7,278 bases of DNA from Planctomycetota bacterium (GCA_022561415.1 JADFRH010000022.1:1-7278), one strand, 5' to 3'. Shown: positions 1 to 6,798, counted from the first letter of the stretch. Translations and numbers: made by a program. The notes: generated by a model from the sequence alone, not told the origin.

Positions 1-226
1 CGAGTTCCGTTGGCGTTTTGCCGGTTGTCAATCCGACTTCCCTGTTCCGCAAGGCGACTGTACCGCTTGGCAAGCCGGCTTGGCCACTCGGTGATGCGAT
101 CCCGAGCAACGCCAGGCTGTCGCGTTCGACGATGCCGCGGAGCTGCTCGCGCGGGATGGCCGGCAGGTTGGTCCCGTGGTGTTCGGTCGCGATTTTCCTC
201 CTCGCCCCGGAGGGGGCGAAGGACAT
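1..226 (-). CDS. Possible 5' part of an unknown minus-strand gene (runs off left edge)
   Basis: This is an open minus-strand frame from an ATG (complement of 224-226) to the window edge: 75 codons with no stop. The clearest part reads HHGTNLPAIPREQLRGIVERDS, from about residue 16 to 37, and has a coding-like G/C third-base bias. I do not recognise the family. There is no signal peptide or membrane segment in the visible part. The first ten codons (MSFAPSGARR) overlap the palindrome at 202-219, so the true start is doubtful. An AGGAGG (complement of 196-201) has no ATG, GTG or TTG at the proper distance behind it. The third-base bias fades after about residue 38. From about there a second minus frame also reads plausibly (RDRITEWPSRLAKRYSRLAE), so this may be a frameshifted remnant rather than an intact gene. 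It is divergent from the ATPase operon. Coding status is an inference from composition only. Confidence 0.3.
   Translation of the reverse strand, partial: MSFAPSGARRKIATEHHGTNLPAIPREQLRGIVERDSLALLGIASPSGQAGLPSGTVALRNREVGLTTGKTPTEL
202..219. repeat. GC-rich palindrome, 7-bp perfect stem
   Basis: TCGCCCC (202-208) and GGGGCGA (213-219) are perfect inverted repeats around the four-base loop GGAG. The stem resembles the palindromes at 258-275 and 360-374, and the three probably belong to one composite element. On the minus strand it overlaps the putative N-terminus of the gene at 1-226. Confidence 0.6.
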
Positions 227-253
227 GCACGAGTGACTCCGATGGGCCGGTCC

Positions 254-374
254 ACGTCCGCCCCTGCCGGGGCGGTGAAACGGTTTGGACATTCCGTTCC
301 ACGGGTTCCGTGTCGCCCGGATCGCGCCGGGCTGCGCTCCACCCGTGGCTATATCCAGCGGCCCCTCCGGGGCC
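254..374. repeat. Multi-hairpin intergenic element (REP-like or mobile palindromic repeat)
   Basis: Three GC-rich perfect hairpins lie within 121 bases. The first is CCGCCCC (258-264) with GGGGCGG (269-275), loop TGCC. The second is an outer stem CCACGGGT (299-306) with ACCCGTGG (341-348), enclosing an inner stem GCCCGG (315-320) with CCGGGC (327-332). The third is GGCCCC (360-365) with GGGGCC (369-374), loop TCC. None of the overlapping reading frames looks like a protein. The architecture resembles dispersed palindromic repeats that sit between genes in many bacteria, such as REP/BIME elements mobilised by RAYT transposases. Similar-looking GC-rich hairpin sets are common in planctomycete intergenic DNA as far as I recall. 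Copy number in this genome cannot be judged from one copy, so the repeat status is inference. The inverted repeats themselves are read directly. Confidence 0.55.
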
Positions 375-635
375 AAAGCCGTCACCCTCTACGGGCTTGG
401 AACTGACCGCAGAATGCCAAGCCGCTCAGTTCATGGCGTTGTCCGCCGAGGCTGTTCGATCGGCCGGGCTCGTCCCTGAACCTCAGCCACGAGACCAACA
501 TAGCCCATCCCCCCGGCACCGGAAAATGTGGGCAAGGGCAAGCCTCCACGCTTGGGTGGGCATGTTCTACGCGCCACAGCCGATCCGGGTTCCAAGACGT
601 GATCATGCCACACCGCCGCCGGCCGGTTTTTTCGG
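375..635. other. Intergenic stretch without a convincing gene
   Basis: Every frame here is either short or has a composition unlike the confirmed genes downstream: rich in Pro, Arg, Ser and Trp, with no third-position GC bias and no ribosome binding site. Only small structures are visible, for example CAAGC (539-543) with GCTTG (550-554). The T-tract TTTTTT at 627-632 lies directly upstream of the promoter at 636. It may act as an upstream A/T element for that promoter. Confidence 0.5.
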
Positions 636-664
636 TTGAATTGGCGAGTCGGCCCGGTTAGAAT
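636..664 (+). promoter_or_regulatory. Sigma70-like promoter for the pilus ATPase operon
   Basis: A -35 box TTGAAT (636-641, four of six consensus positions) and a -10 box TAGAAT (659-664, five of six) are separated by exactly 17 bases. A T-tract (627-632) lies just upstream. Transcription would start near 670-672, about 148 bases before the GTG of the first ATPase gene. No other comparable promoter was seen ahead of the operon, and the four genes downstream are tightly spaced, so this is the natural operon promoter. The call rests on consensus matching alone. Confidence 0.55.
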
Positions 665-668
665 CCCT

Positions 669-774
669 GCGGGCTGCGCCATAGCCCGCTCGTTGATGAA
701 CCGGCGGTTTGGGGATTGGGTGGATCCCGGCATGACGGGAAGCTGCGGTTCATCGGCGATGCGGCGAGAGCCGC
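669..774 (+). ncRNA. Structured 5' leader RNA, candidate cis-regulatory element
   Basis: Four stems are packed almost without gaps behind the promoter. Stem 1 is GCGGGCT (669-675) with AGCCCGC (683-689), 7 bp and a 7-nt loop. Stem 2 pairs 690-703 with 746-759: 14 consecutive pairs, of which the nine inner ones (GATGAACCG with CGGTTCATC) are Watson-Crick and two outer ones are G-U. Inside its loop, stem 3 is TCCCG (725-729) with CGGGA (736-740). Stem 4 is GCGGC (761-765) with GCCGC (770-774), closed by a GAGA tetraloop of the GNRA type. Stems 1, 2 and 4 abut, so they could stack coaxially. I compared it by eye with the c-di-GMP-I riboswitch (GEMM), which often precedes pilus genes, and its conserved core is not recognisable. 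The function is unknown: a riboswitch, a protein-binding leader or a dispersed repeat are all possible. A weakness is that in-frame ATGs at 696, 732 and 759 would, if used, make part of it coding. Confidence 0.45.
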
Positions 775-818
775 TTTGTCACACACCCGACTGGGGCCGT
801 AATGGGCTCGAACGATCA

Positions 819-2531
819 GTGGCCAAGAAACGTCAAAAACTTGGTGAGATTCTTGTCGAACGGGGCGTCGCCAGACAGGCCGACGTCGACGAGGCGCTCA
901 AGTTCGGCTTGGAGCACCACAAGCGGATCGGTGAGGCGCTGATTGAACTCGAGCACTGCAGCGAGGACGACGTCGTCAAGGCGCTCGCGACCCAGTTCGG
1001 TCTGGAGTACTTCGACCTCGACCACCAGCAGGTCGACCGCTCCTCTCTTGATCTGATTCCCTCGAAGCTGATCGAGGACTATCTCGTTCTTCCGATCGGC
1101 GAAGACGGCGACCGGCTCAAGGTCATCGTGACCGATCCGCTCGACCTCGAAACACTCGATCTTCTGCGATTCCGGCTCAATCGCGAAATCATTCCGTCGC
1201 TCGCGCCGGCCGGCAAGGTCAAGCAGTTTATCGAAAAGTTCGTCAATCCCGAGGGCGACGTACTGTCGCAGACCATGGCGAGCATCGACCAGGAAGCCCC
1301 GGAGGAGGAGGAGGGTGACGGCCCAGGCGCGGCGATGGGCGATGACGGCGACGCGCCGATCATCAAGCTGGTCAACCTGATCATCTCCGAGGCCGTGCAT
1401 GGTCGAGCGAGCGATATCCACATTGAGCCGATGAGCGATCGGATCCGCGTCCGCTATCGAGTCGACGGCGTATGCCACGTGCGCGACGACATACCCAAGT
1501 CGATGCAGTCTGCCGTGACGACGCGTTTCAAGATTATCGCCGGCATCGACATCGCCGAGAAACGCATACCGCAGGACGGGCGAATCAAGATGAAGATCGG
1601 CGGAAAGCGCGTGGACTTCCGCGTCAGTTCACTGCCGGCCTATCACGGTGAGAGCATCGTCCTGCGTATTCTGCGACCCGAATCGGCCAGCGTCGGAATT
1701 CAGGCACTCGGGTTTTCCGAGGAAGACTACGCAGCGTTTCAGAAGATCATTCAGCGTCCCAACGGCATCTTTTTGGTCACCGGTCCCACGGGTTCGGGCA
1801 AGACCACGACGCTCTATTCGGCGTTGCAGGAGCTCAACCGTCCGGACAAGAAGATCATCACGGCCGAGGATCCGGTGGAATACAACTTCGCGGGCATGAA
1901 CCAGTGCCAGGTGCGCGAAGAGATCGGCCTGACGTTTCCCAAAATCCTCCGCGCCATGCTCCGCCAGGCACCGAACATCATCCTGGTCGGAGAGATTCGA
2001 GACTTGGAGGTCGGCGACGTGGCGATTCAGGCCGCCCTGACGGGACACCTCGTGTTCTCTACCCTGCACACCAACGATGCCCCTTCCGCGATCACGCGGC
2101 TGATCGACATCGGGATCAAGCCGTTCCTGGTCGCCAGTGCGATTCAGGCGATCATGGCCCAGCGGCTGATCCGTGTTATCTGTGCGGAATGCAAAGTCGT
2201 GGACGAACATCCGGACAAGCGGCAGCTTCGGCTGCTGGGCTTCACGGAGGAGGAGTTGGAGGGCCATCAAATTTACAAGGGAACGGGCTGCAAGCGCTGC
2301 GGGGGATCCGGCTACCGCGGTAGGATCGGTATTTTCGAGATGATTCAGATGTCCACGGAGCTGCGGGAGCTCGCGTTCAAACGTGCGCCGGCGACACAAC
2401 TCCGCGCCGCCGCCCGGGCCGGCGGCATGCGTACCTTGCTCGAGGACGGGAAGCGGAAGATCTTGAACGGCACGACAACGCCCGAAGACCTCCTCCGCGT
2501 CACACAGGCGGAGGGCGTCGTCGCCGCCTAG
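819..2531 (+). CDS. GspE/PilB-type assembly ATPase (first copy)
   Basis: This is a hexameric cytoplasmic ATPase of the T2SS/T4P secretion superfamily that powers addition of pilin-like subunits through the PilC/GspF platform. The product has 570 residues from a GTG at 819, normal for the family. An in-frame TTG at 636 would add 61 residues of unrelated-looking sequence, whereas the GTG gives the usual start (MAKKRQKLGEILVERG). No good Shine-Dalgarno precedes it. The N-terminal domain (about 5-140) holds two tandem LGxxL-type units (KLGEILVERG and RIGEALIELE), as in GspE_N/MshEN. An acidic linker spans about 143-180. The core has SDIHIEP (198-204), Walker A GPTGSGKTT (322-330), Asp box ITAEDPVEY (347-355), Walker B ILVGEIRD (388-395, E392) and His box GHLVFSTLHTNDA (409-421). 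The zinc tetracysteine is C455, C458, C491 and C494. One oddity is RQAPN (383-387) where the family has RQDPD. It is the first gene of the operon, and pilT follows after 28 bases. Whether it serves a pilus or a secretion pseudopilus cannot be decided here. Confidence 0.93.
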   Translation: MAKKRQKLGEILVERGVARQADVDEALKFGLEHHKRIGEALIELEHCSEDDVVKALATQFGLEYFDLDHQQVDRSSLDLIPSKLIEDYLVLPIGEDGDRLKVIVTDPLDLETLDLLRFRLNREIIPSLAPAGKVKQFIEKFVNPEGDVLSQTMASIDQEAPEEEEGDGPGAAMGDDGDAPIIKLVNLIISEAVHGRASDIHIEPMSDRIRVRYRVDGVCHVRDDIPKSMQSAVTTRFKIIAGIDIAEKRIPQDGRIKMKIGGKRVDFRVSSLPAYHGESIVLRILRPESASVGIQALGFSEEDYAAFQKIIQRPNGIFLVTGPTGSGKTTTLYSALQELNRPDKKIITAEDPVEYNFAGMNQCQVREEIGLTFPKILRAMLRQAPNIILVGEIRDLEVGDVAIQAALTGHLVFSTLHTNDAPSAITRLIDIGIKPFLVASAIQAIMAQRLIRVICAECKVVDEHPDKRQLRLLGFTEEELEGHQIYKGTGCKRCGGSGYRGRIGIFEMIQMSTELRELAFKRAPATQLRAAARAGGMRTLLEDGKRKILNGTTTPEDLLRVTQAEGVVAA

Positions 2532-2546
2532 GCGCCGCGATCACGC

Positions 2547-2550
2547 AGGA
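2547..2550 (+). promoter_or_regulatory. Ribosome binding site of pilT
   Basis: AGGA lies nine bases before the ATG at 2560, in the 28-base gap after the first ATPase gene. It supports this start over any internal codon. Confidence 0.5.
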
Positions 2551-2559
2551 TAAAACCGC

Positions 2560-3690
2560 ATGGCGACGATTCATATAGATCGGCTGTTGGAAACCGTAGT
2601 CAGGCAGGGCGCATCCGACCTGCACCTGACGGTCGGACGTCCACCGACGGTCCGCCTGCACGGATCCCTGCGCTCCCTCGAGACCAAGGTGCTCGTTCCC
2701 GAGGACACCGTTGCCTTGATGAAGGCCATCACCCCGGATCGCAACCAGCAGGAACTCCAGGAGGAGGGCGGGACGGACTTCGGCTTCAGCTTCGGCGACG
2801 CCGGTCGCTTTCGCGTCGCGATCTTCATGCAGAAGGGCAACACGACCCTCGTTCTGCGCCTGATACCCTCCACGCTCCTGAGTTTCGAGCAGATCGGTCT
2901 GCCGAAGATTTGCCACGCACTGTGTCGCAGGCCGCAAGGTATGTTCCTGGTTACGGGACCGACGGGCTCGGGCAAGACGACGACGCTCGCCTCGATGATC
3001 GACTACATCAATGTGAATCTCGATCGGCACATCGTGACCGTCGAAGATCCGGTCGAGTATTACCACAACCATAAGAAGTCCATCATCAATCAGCGCAACG
3101 TCGGCGTCGACGTGCCGAGCTTCTCGGAAGCGCTGCGTCGCGTCCTTCGCCAGGATCCGGATGTTATTCTCGTTGGCGAGCTTCGCGATCTCGAAACGAT
3201 CGAAGCGGCCATCAGCGCTGCCGAGACCGGCCACCTCGTGTTCGGCACGCTGCACACGACCGGCTGCCAGGGAACCATCAACCGGATCATCGATGCCTTC
3301 CCGCCCAACCAGCAGGAACAGATTCGCGTTCAACTATCCACCAACATGATCGCCACGCTCTCCCAGGCGTTGATGCCCCGCCAGCCCAAGGGCATGGTGG
3401 CGGCGTTCGAGTTCATGGTCGTGACGCCGGCGATTTCCAACCTGATTCGCGAGAACAAGACGTTTCGCATCGACTCGGCCATTCAAACGGGCAAGAAATA
3501 CGGCATGCAGTTGCTCGACGATCATCTCTGGACGCTCTACGAAAGCGGACAGATCCTCGCGGACGATGCGGTTGATCGTGCCCGCGAACCGGGATCCATG
3601 CAGGACAAGATCGATGCCGACCGTCGCAAAATCGCCTCCGGTGACGACGAGGATGATGGTGAAGAGAAGGTCGTGCTGAGAACCTCATGA
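2560..3690 (+). CDS. pilT: PilT-type retraction ATPase
   Basis: PilT hexamers drive depolymerisation of type IV pili at the inner face of the cytoplasmic membrane. The 376-residue product starts directly with the PAS-like N-terminal domain (GASDLHLTVGRPPTVRLHG, 17-35), with no GspE_N domain. It carries Walker A GPTGSGKTT (133-141), Asp box VTVEDPVEY (159-167), Walker B ILVGELRD (203-210, E207) and His box GHLVFGTLHT (224-233). It lacks the zinc tetracysteine of GspE/PilB, as expected for PilT. The PilT hallmark helix AIRNLIRE appears as AISNLIRE (291-298), with Ser in place of Arg. The C-terminal tail (about 345-376) is longer than usual and strongly acidic (GDDEDDGEE). Its TGA overlaps the ATG of the next gene (ATGA at 3687-3690), which suggests translational coupling. 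A PilU-like role is possible, but the near-canonical hallmark helix favours PilT. The presence of PilT argues that the locus builds a retractable pilus rather than only a secretion pseudopilus. Confidence 0.93.
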   Translation: MATIHIDRLLETVVRQGASDLHLTVGRPPTVRLHGSLRSLETKVLVPEDTVALMKAITPDRNQQELQEEGGTDFGFSFGDAGRFRVAIFMQKGNTTLVLRLIPSTLLSFEQIGLPKICHALCRRPQGMFLVTGPTGSGKTTTLASMIDYINVNLDRHIVTVEDPVEYYHNHKKSIINQRNVGVDVPSFSEALRRVLRQDPDVILVGELRDLETIEAAISAAETGHLVFGTLHTTGCQGTINRIIDAFPPNQQEQIRVQLSTNMIATLSQALMPRQPKGMVAAFEFMVVTPAISNLIRENKTFRIDSAIQTGKKYGMQLLDDHLWTLYESGQILADDAVDRAREPGSMQDKIDADRRKIASGDDEDDGEEKVVLRTS

Positions 3691-5483
3691 GCGACCCGAC
3701 CACGAAACCCGAAACGTCTACACCCAAGCCGTCGCGACCGCGAAAGATGCCGCCGATCGAGCAGCTTCGCGGTCGCCAGCTCGGACGTATTCTCATCAAG
3801 ATGGGCAAGCTCCGGCGCAGCCAAGTCCACGAAGCGCTCGATATCCAAAAGAAGGCACGCGGACCAATCGGCACCATCCTCGTCGAGCTCGGTCACATCA
3901 CCGAAGAGGATCTCAACCTGGCGCTCGCCGCCCAGACGGGCATGGAGGCGGTTGATCTGTCCAAACGCGACATCCCGCCGGAGGTCGTGGCGACCATGAC
4001 GGCGCAGATGGCGCGTACCTACAACGTTCTGCCGATCGACTTCGATCCGCAGCGCAACCAGGTCTCGCTGGCGATCGACAACCCGGACAATTTTCGCGCG
4101 ACCGACGATCTTCAGACGCTTCTTGGATACTCCATCAAGTCGTTTCTCTGCAAGCCGGATCACCTCCAGACCGCGCTGGACCGTTATTACCCGGAGGGAG
4201 AACAGGAATCGATCGCCGGACTGATCGGCGATCTGACCGACGACGATGATCTTTCTCGGTTCGATGGACGGGGCGACAGCATCGACCTCGCCGAGCTTCG
4301 CGAGATCGCCGACCTCAATCCGATCAAGAAGCTTTTGAACCTCGTCCTGCTCCAGGCGATCAAGGACAAGGCCAGCGACATCCACTTCGAGCCGTTCGAG
4401 GACGAGTTCAAGATGCGCTACCGCATCGACGGCGTGCTCTACGAAATGGTGCCGCCCCCGAAGTATGTTGCGCTCGCCCTCGCCTCGCGAATCAAGGTCA
4501 TGGCCAGTCTCGATATCGCCGAGCGCCGTCTTCCTCAGGACGGTCGTATTGAGTTGACGGTCAAGGGTGTACAGATCGACCTTCGCGTATCGGTGATCCC
4601 GACCATGTTCGGCGAGAGTGTCGTGCTGCGTATTCTCGACCGCTCCAACGTGTCGCTCGACCTCGGCAAGATCGGCCTGCGCGACGACGATCTCGCCACG
4701 TTCCGCCAGCTCATGAGCAAGCCCAACGGCATCATCATCAACACGGGTCCGACCGGTTCCGGCAAGACCACCACCCTCTACTCCGCACTCTCGGAGTTGA
4801 ACGATCCGAAGGTCAAGATTCTCACGGCCGAGGATCCCGTCGAGTACGACATCGACGGGCTGATTCAGACCCAGGTTCACCCGGAAGTCGGCCTGACCTT
4901 CGCCAAGTGCCTGCGAAGCTTTTTGCGCCAGGATCCGGATATCATCCTGGTCGGTGAGATTCGTGACCTGGAAACCGCCCAAATCAGCGTCCAAGCCGCT
5001 TTGACGGGACACTTGGTTTTCTCGACCCTTCATACGAACGACGCCCCGTCCACGATCGCCCGGCTTCTGGACCTGGGTCTCGAGCCGTTTCTGATCACGG
5101 CCACGCTGGAGGCCATCATTGCGCAGCGGCTCGTCAGACGGATTTGCACCTATTGCAAAGCCGACTACCGTCCTACGGAACAGCAGCTCATGGAGCTCAA
5201 CGTCAGGCCGGACGACGTCGGAGATCGCGTGTTCCACTACGGGAAAGGGTGCGATTATTGCAACAACACCGGATATCGAGGTCGTTTGGGGCTTTACGAA
5301 CTCATGCCGCTCGACGACGACATGCACGAGTTGATCATGCAGCGTGCCTCGACGGCCGTTCTGCGTCGAGAGGCGGTCAAACGCGGCATGCGCACGCTGC
5401 GCGACTCCGGGCTGCTCGCCATTTATGACGGGATTACATCGTTGGATGAGGTCGTCCGTGAAACCCTCCTCGAGGAAGAATAG
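3687..5483 (+). CDS. pilB: GspE/PilB-type assembly ATPase (second copy)
   Basis: This is a second extension-type hexameric ATPase of 598 residues. After a Pro/Lys/Arg-rich tail (1-29), a GspE_N-like domain (about 30-165) has two degenerate LGxxL units, QLGRILIKMG and PIGTILVELG. An acidic linker spans about 168-212. The catalytic part has SDIHFEP (230-236), Walker A GPTGSGKTT (354-362), Asp box TAEDPVEY (380-387), canonical RQDPD followed by Walker B ILVGEIRD (420-427, E424), His box GHLVFSTLHT (441-450) and the zinc cysteines C487, C490, C522 and C525. All hallmark motifs are intact, so this copy looks fully catalytic. The ATG overlaps the stop of pilT by four bases and has no strong Shine-Dalgarno of its own, so it probably depends on termination-reinitiation. 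It differs from the 819-2531 copy throughout the N-terminal domain, so the two are old paralogues rather than a recent duplication. The assignment pilB versus gspE is by context (pilT and pilC neighbours). Confidence 0.93.
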   Translation: MSDPTTKPETSTPKPSRPRKMPPIEQLRGRQLGRILIKMGKLRRSQVHEALDIQKKARGPIGTILVELGHITEEDLNLALAAQTGMEAVDLSKRDIPPEVVATMTAQMARTYNVLPIDFDPQRNQVSLAIDNPDNFRATDDLQTLLGYSIKSFLCKPDHLQTALDRYYPEGEQESIAGLIGDLTDDDDLSRFDGRGDSIDLAELREIADLNPIKKLLNLVLLQAIKDKASDIHFEPFEDEFKMRYRIDGVLYEMVPPPKYVALALASRIKVMASLDIAERRLPQDGRIELTVKGVQIDLRVSVIPTMFGESVVLRILDRSNVSLDLGKIGLRDDDLATFRQLMSKPNGIIINTGPTGSGKTTTLYSALSELNDPKVKILTAEDPVEYDIDGLIQTQVHPEVGLTFAKCLRSFLRQDPDIILVGEIRDLETAQISVQAALTGHLVFSTLHTNDAPSTIARLLDLGLEPFLITATLEAIIAQRLVRRICTYCKADYRPTEQQLMELNVRPDDVGDRVFHYGKGCDYCNNTGYRGRLGLYELMPLDDDMHELIMQRASTAVLRREAVKRGMRTLRDSGLLAIYDGITSLDEVVRETLLEEE

Positions 5484-5530
5484 AGTCTTCGCCGTGTCCA
5501 CTGAATCAAGAACGTTGCCCGGAGCCGAAT

Positions 5531-5535
5531 AGGGA
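5531..5535 (+). promoter_or_regulatory. Ribosome binding site of pilC
   Basis: AGGGA lies six bases before the ATG at 5542, inside the 58-base gap after the second ATPase gene. No promoter or terminator is evident in that gap, so pilC is probably read from the upstream transcript. Confidence 0.5.
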
Positions 5536-5541
5536 AACACC

Positions 5542-6789
5542 ATGCCCACGTTTGTCTACGAGGCCATGAATCAGTCCGGGCAGGACGTCAAGGACGAGAT
5601 CGACGCCCAGTCCAGCGAAGACGCGCTGGCGAAAATACGCAACCTCGGCTACTTCCCCACCCGAATTCGCGAGAAGGGTGGCAGGTCCAAAGCGCCTTCG
5701 GCCGCCAAGAAAAAGGGCAAAAAGGGCTTTACGTTCGGCGGAGGCGTCGGCACCAAGGTCCTGACGCAAATGACACGGCAGCTCTCCACGCTTCAGGACG
5801 CCGGTCTCCCGATCCTCAGAAGTCTGCACATTCTCGGCGAGCAGCAGAAGCCGGGCAACCTGAAGAACATCCTGCACGCCATGGGGGAGGATATCGAAGG
5901 CGGGGCGACGTTGTCCGAGGCCTGCGCCACGCACCCCCAGGCGTTCAATCGACTCTACGTGAACATGGTCGCGGCCGGTGAGACCGGGGGTGTGCTCGAC
6001 ACCATTCTCCAGCGACTGGCTGAGTTCATGGAGAAGGCCCAGAAGCTCAAGAAGAAGATTCAAGGGGCCATGGTTTACCCGATCGTCGTGGTCGGTTTTT
6101 CGCTCAGCATCGTCGGCGGCATCATGGTCTTCGTCATCCCGAAATTCACGCAGATCTTCACTGACTTCGACGTCGAGTTGCCCGGCGCGACGCTGCTTCT
6201 GATGGGCATTTCCACTTGGTTTGTCAGCGGTGTACCGCCGGGCTGGATCGTGGTGCCGGCCGCTCCGTTTATCGCGTACATGCTCTACAAGATGATTCGA
6301 TCGTCCAGTGGGGGGCGCTACGTGGTGGACTTCATCACGCTCAAGATTCCGGTGCTCGGAAACCTGGCGGAAAAGAGCGCTGTGTCACGCTTCTCGCGCA
6401 CCCTCGGTACGCTTATCACCGCCGGTGTGCCCATTCTGGAAGCGGTCAAGATCACCCGCGACACCTCGGGAAACGAGGTGTACGCCCGAGCGCTGAACAG
6501 CGTTCACGACTCGATTCGTGAGGGCGAGAGCGTCTCGGCGCCGCTTCGCAAGGCCAAGGTCGTTGACACGCTCGTCACCAACATGATCGACGTCGGCGAG
6601 GAGACCGGTGACCTCGACAAAATGCTCCTCAGAATCGCCGACAACTACGACGAGGAGATCGATGTGGCCGTCGCCGGTTTGGTATCGCTCATCGAGCCGA
6701 TCATGGTCATCGTGCTCGGTAGCATCGTCGGGTTTATCGTCGTCGCACTGTTTATGCCGCTGGTGTCGCTGATCGGTTCGGTGACGTGA
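5542..6789 (+). CDS. pilC: PilC/GspF inner-membrane platform protein
   Basis: This is a polytopic inner-membrane protein on which the assembly and retraction ATPases act to insert or extract pilin subunits. It has 415 residues, typical for PilC/GspF. The N-terminal stretch MPTFVYEAMNQSGQ is the family opening and supports this start, together with its ribosome binding site. A Lys/Gly-rich linker (47-70) precedes the first T2SSF domain (about 73-200), which has the signature AAGETGGVLDTILQRLAEF (144-162). The second domain (about 278-405) has GEETGDLDKMLLRIADNYDEE (352-372). Hydrophobic membrane segments are at about 178-200, 216-250 (one long or two short) and 384-408. The gene ends with tandem stops TGA TAA. 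It is the only platform protein in the window and would have to serve all three ATPases, unless other copies exist elsewhere in the genome. Confidence 0.95.
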   Translation: MPTFVYEAMNQSGQDVKDEIDAQSSEDALAKIRNLGYFPTRIREKGGRSKAPSAAKKKGKKGFTFGGGVGTKVLTQMTRQLSTLQDAGLPILRSLHILGEQQKPGNLKNILHAMGEDIEGGATLSEACATHPQAFNRLYVNMVAAGETGGVLDTILQRLAEFMEKAQKLKKKIQGAMVYPIVVVGFSLSIVGGIMVFVIPKFTQIFTDFDVELPGATLLLMGISTWFVSGVPPGWIVVPAAPFIAYMLYKMIRSSSGGRYVVDFITLKIPVLGNLAEKSAVSRFSRTLGTLITAGVPILEAVKITRDTSGNEVYARALNSVHDSIREGESVSAPLRKAKVVDTLVTNMIDVGEETGDLDKMLLRIADNYDEEIDVAVAGLVSLIEPIMVIVLGSIVGFIVVALFMPLVSLIGSVT

Positions 6790-6798
6790 TAACGAAAA

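Noticed and set aside
612..632. Rho-independent terminator before the operon promoter
   Set aside because: A T-tract (627-632) follows GC-rich bases, but the best stem is only four pairs (612-615 with 624-627) and no plus-strand gene precedes it.
10..639. Plus-strand open frame of 209 codons at the left end
   Set aside because: Its product is rich in Arg, Pro, Ser and Trp, it has no ribosome binding site, and it runs through the multi-hairpin element. The composition is unlike the confirmed genes.
669..774. c-di-GMP-I (GEMM) riboswitch
   Set aside because: Its context upstream of pilus genes is right, but the conserved core and the tetraloop-receptor layout of that class are not recognisable by eye.
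636..818. N-terminal extension of the first ATPase from TTG 636 or ATG 696, 732 or 759
   Set aside because: The added residues resemble no family N-terminus and overlap promoter and leader stems. The GTG at 819 gives the normal start and length. It is not fully excluded because no start has a good Shine-Dalgarno.
3537..5549. Long minus-strand open frame of 670 codons opposite the second GspE/PilB gene
   Set aside because: It is antisense to a gene with complete family motifs. Its product has no recognisable domain, and long antisense frames are expected in GC-rich DNA with strong third-base bias.
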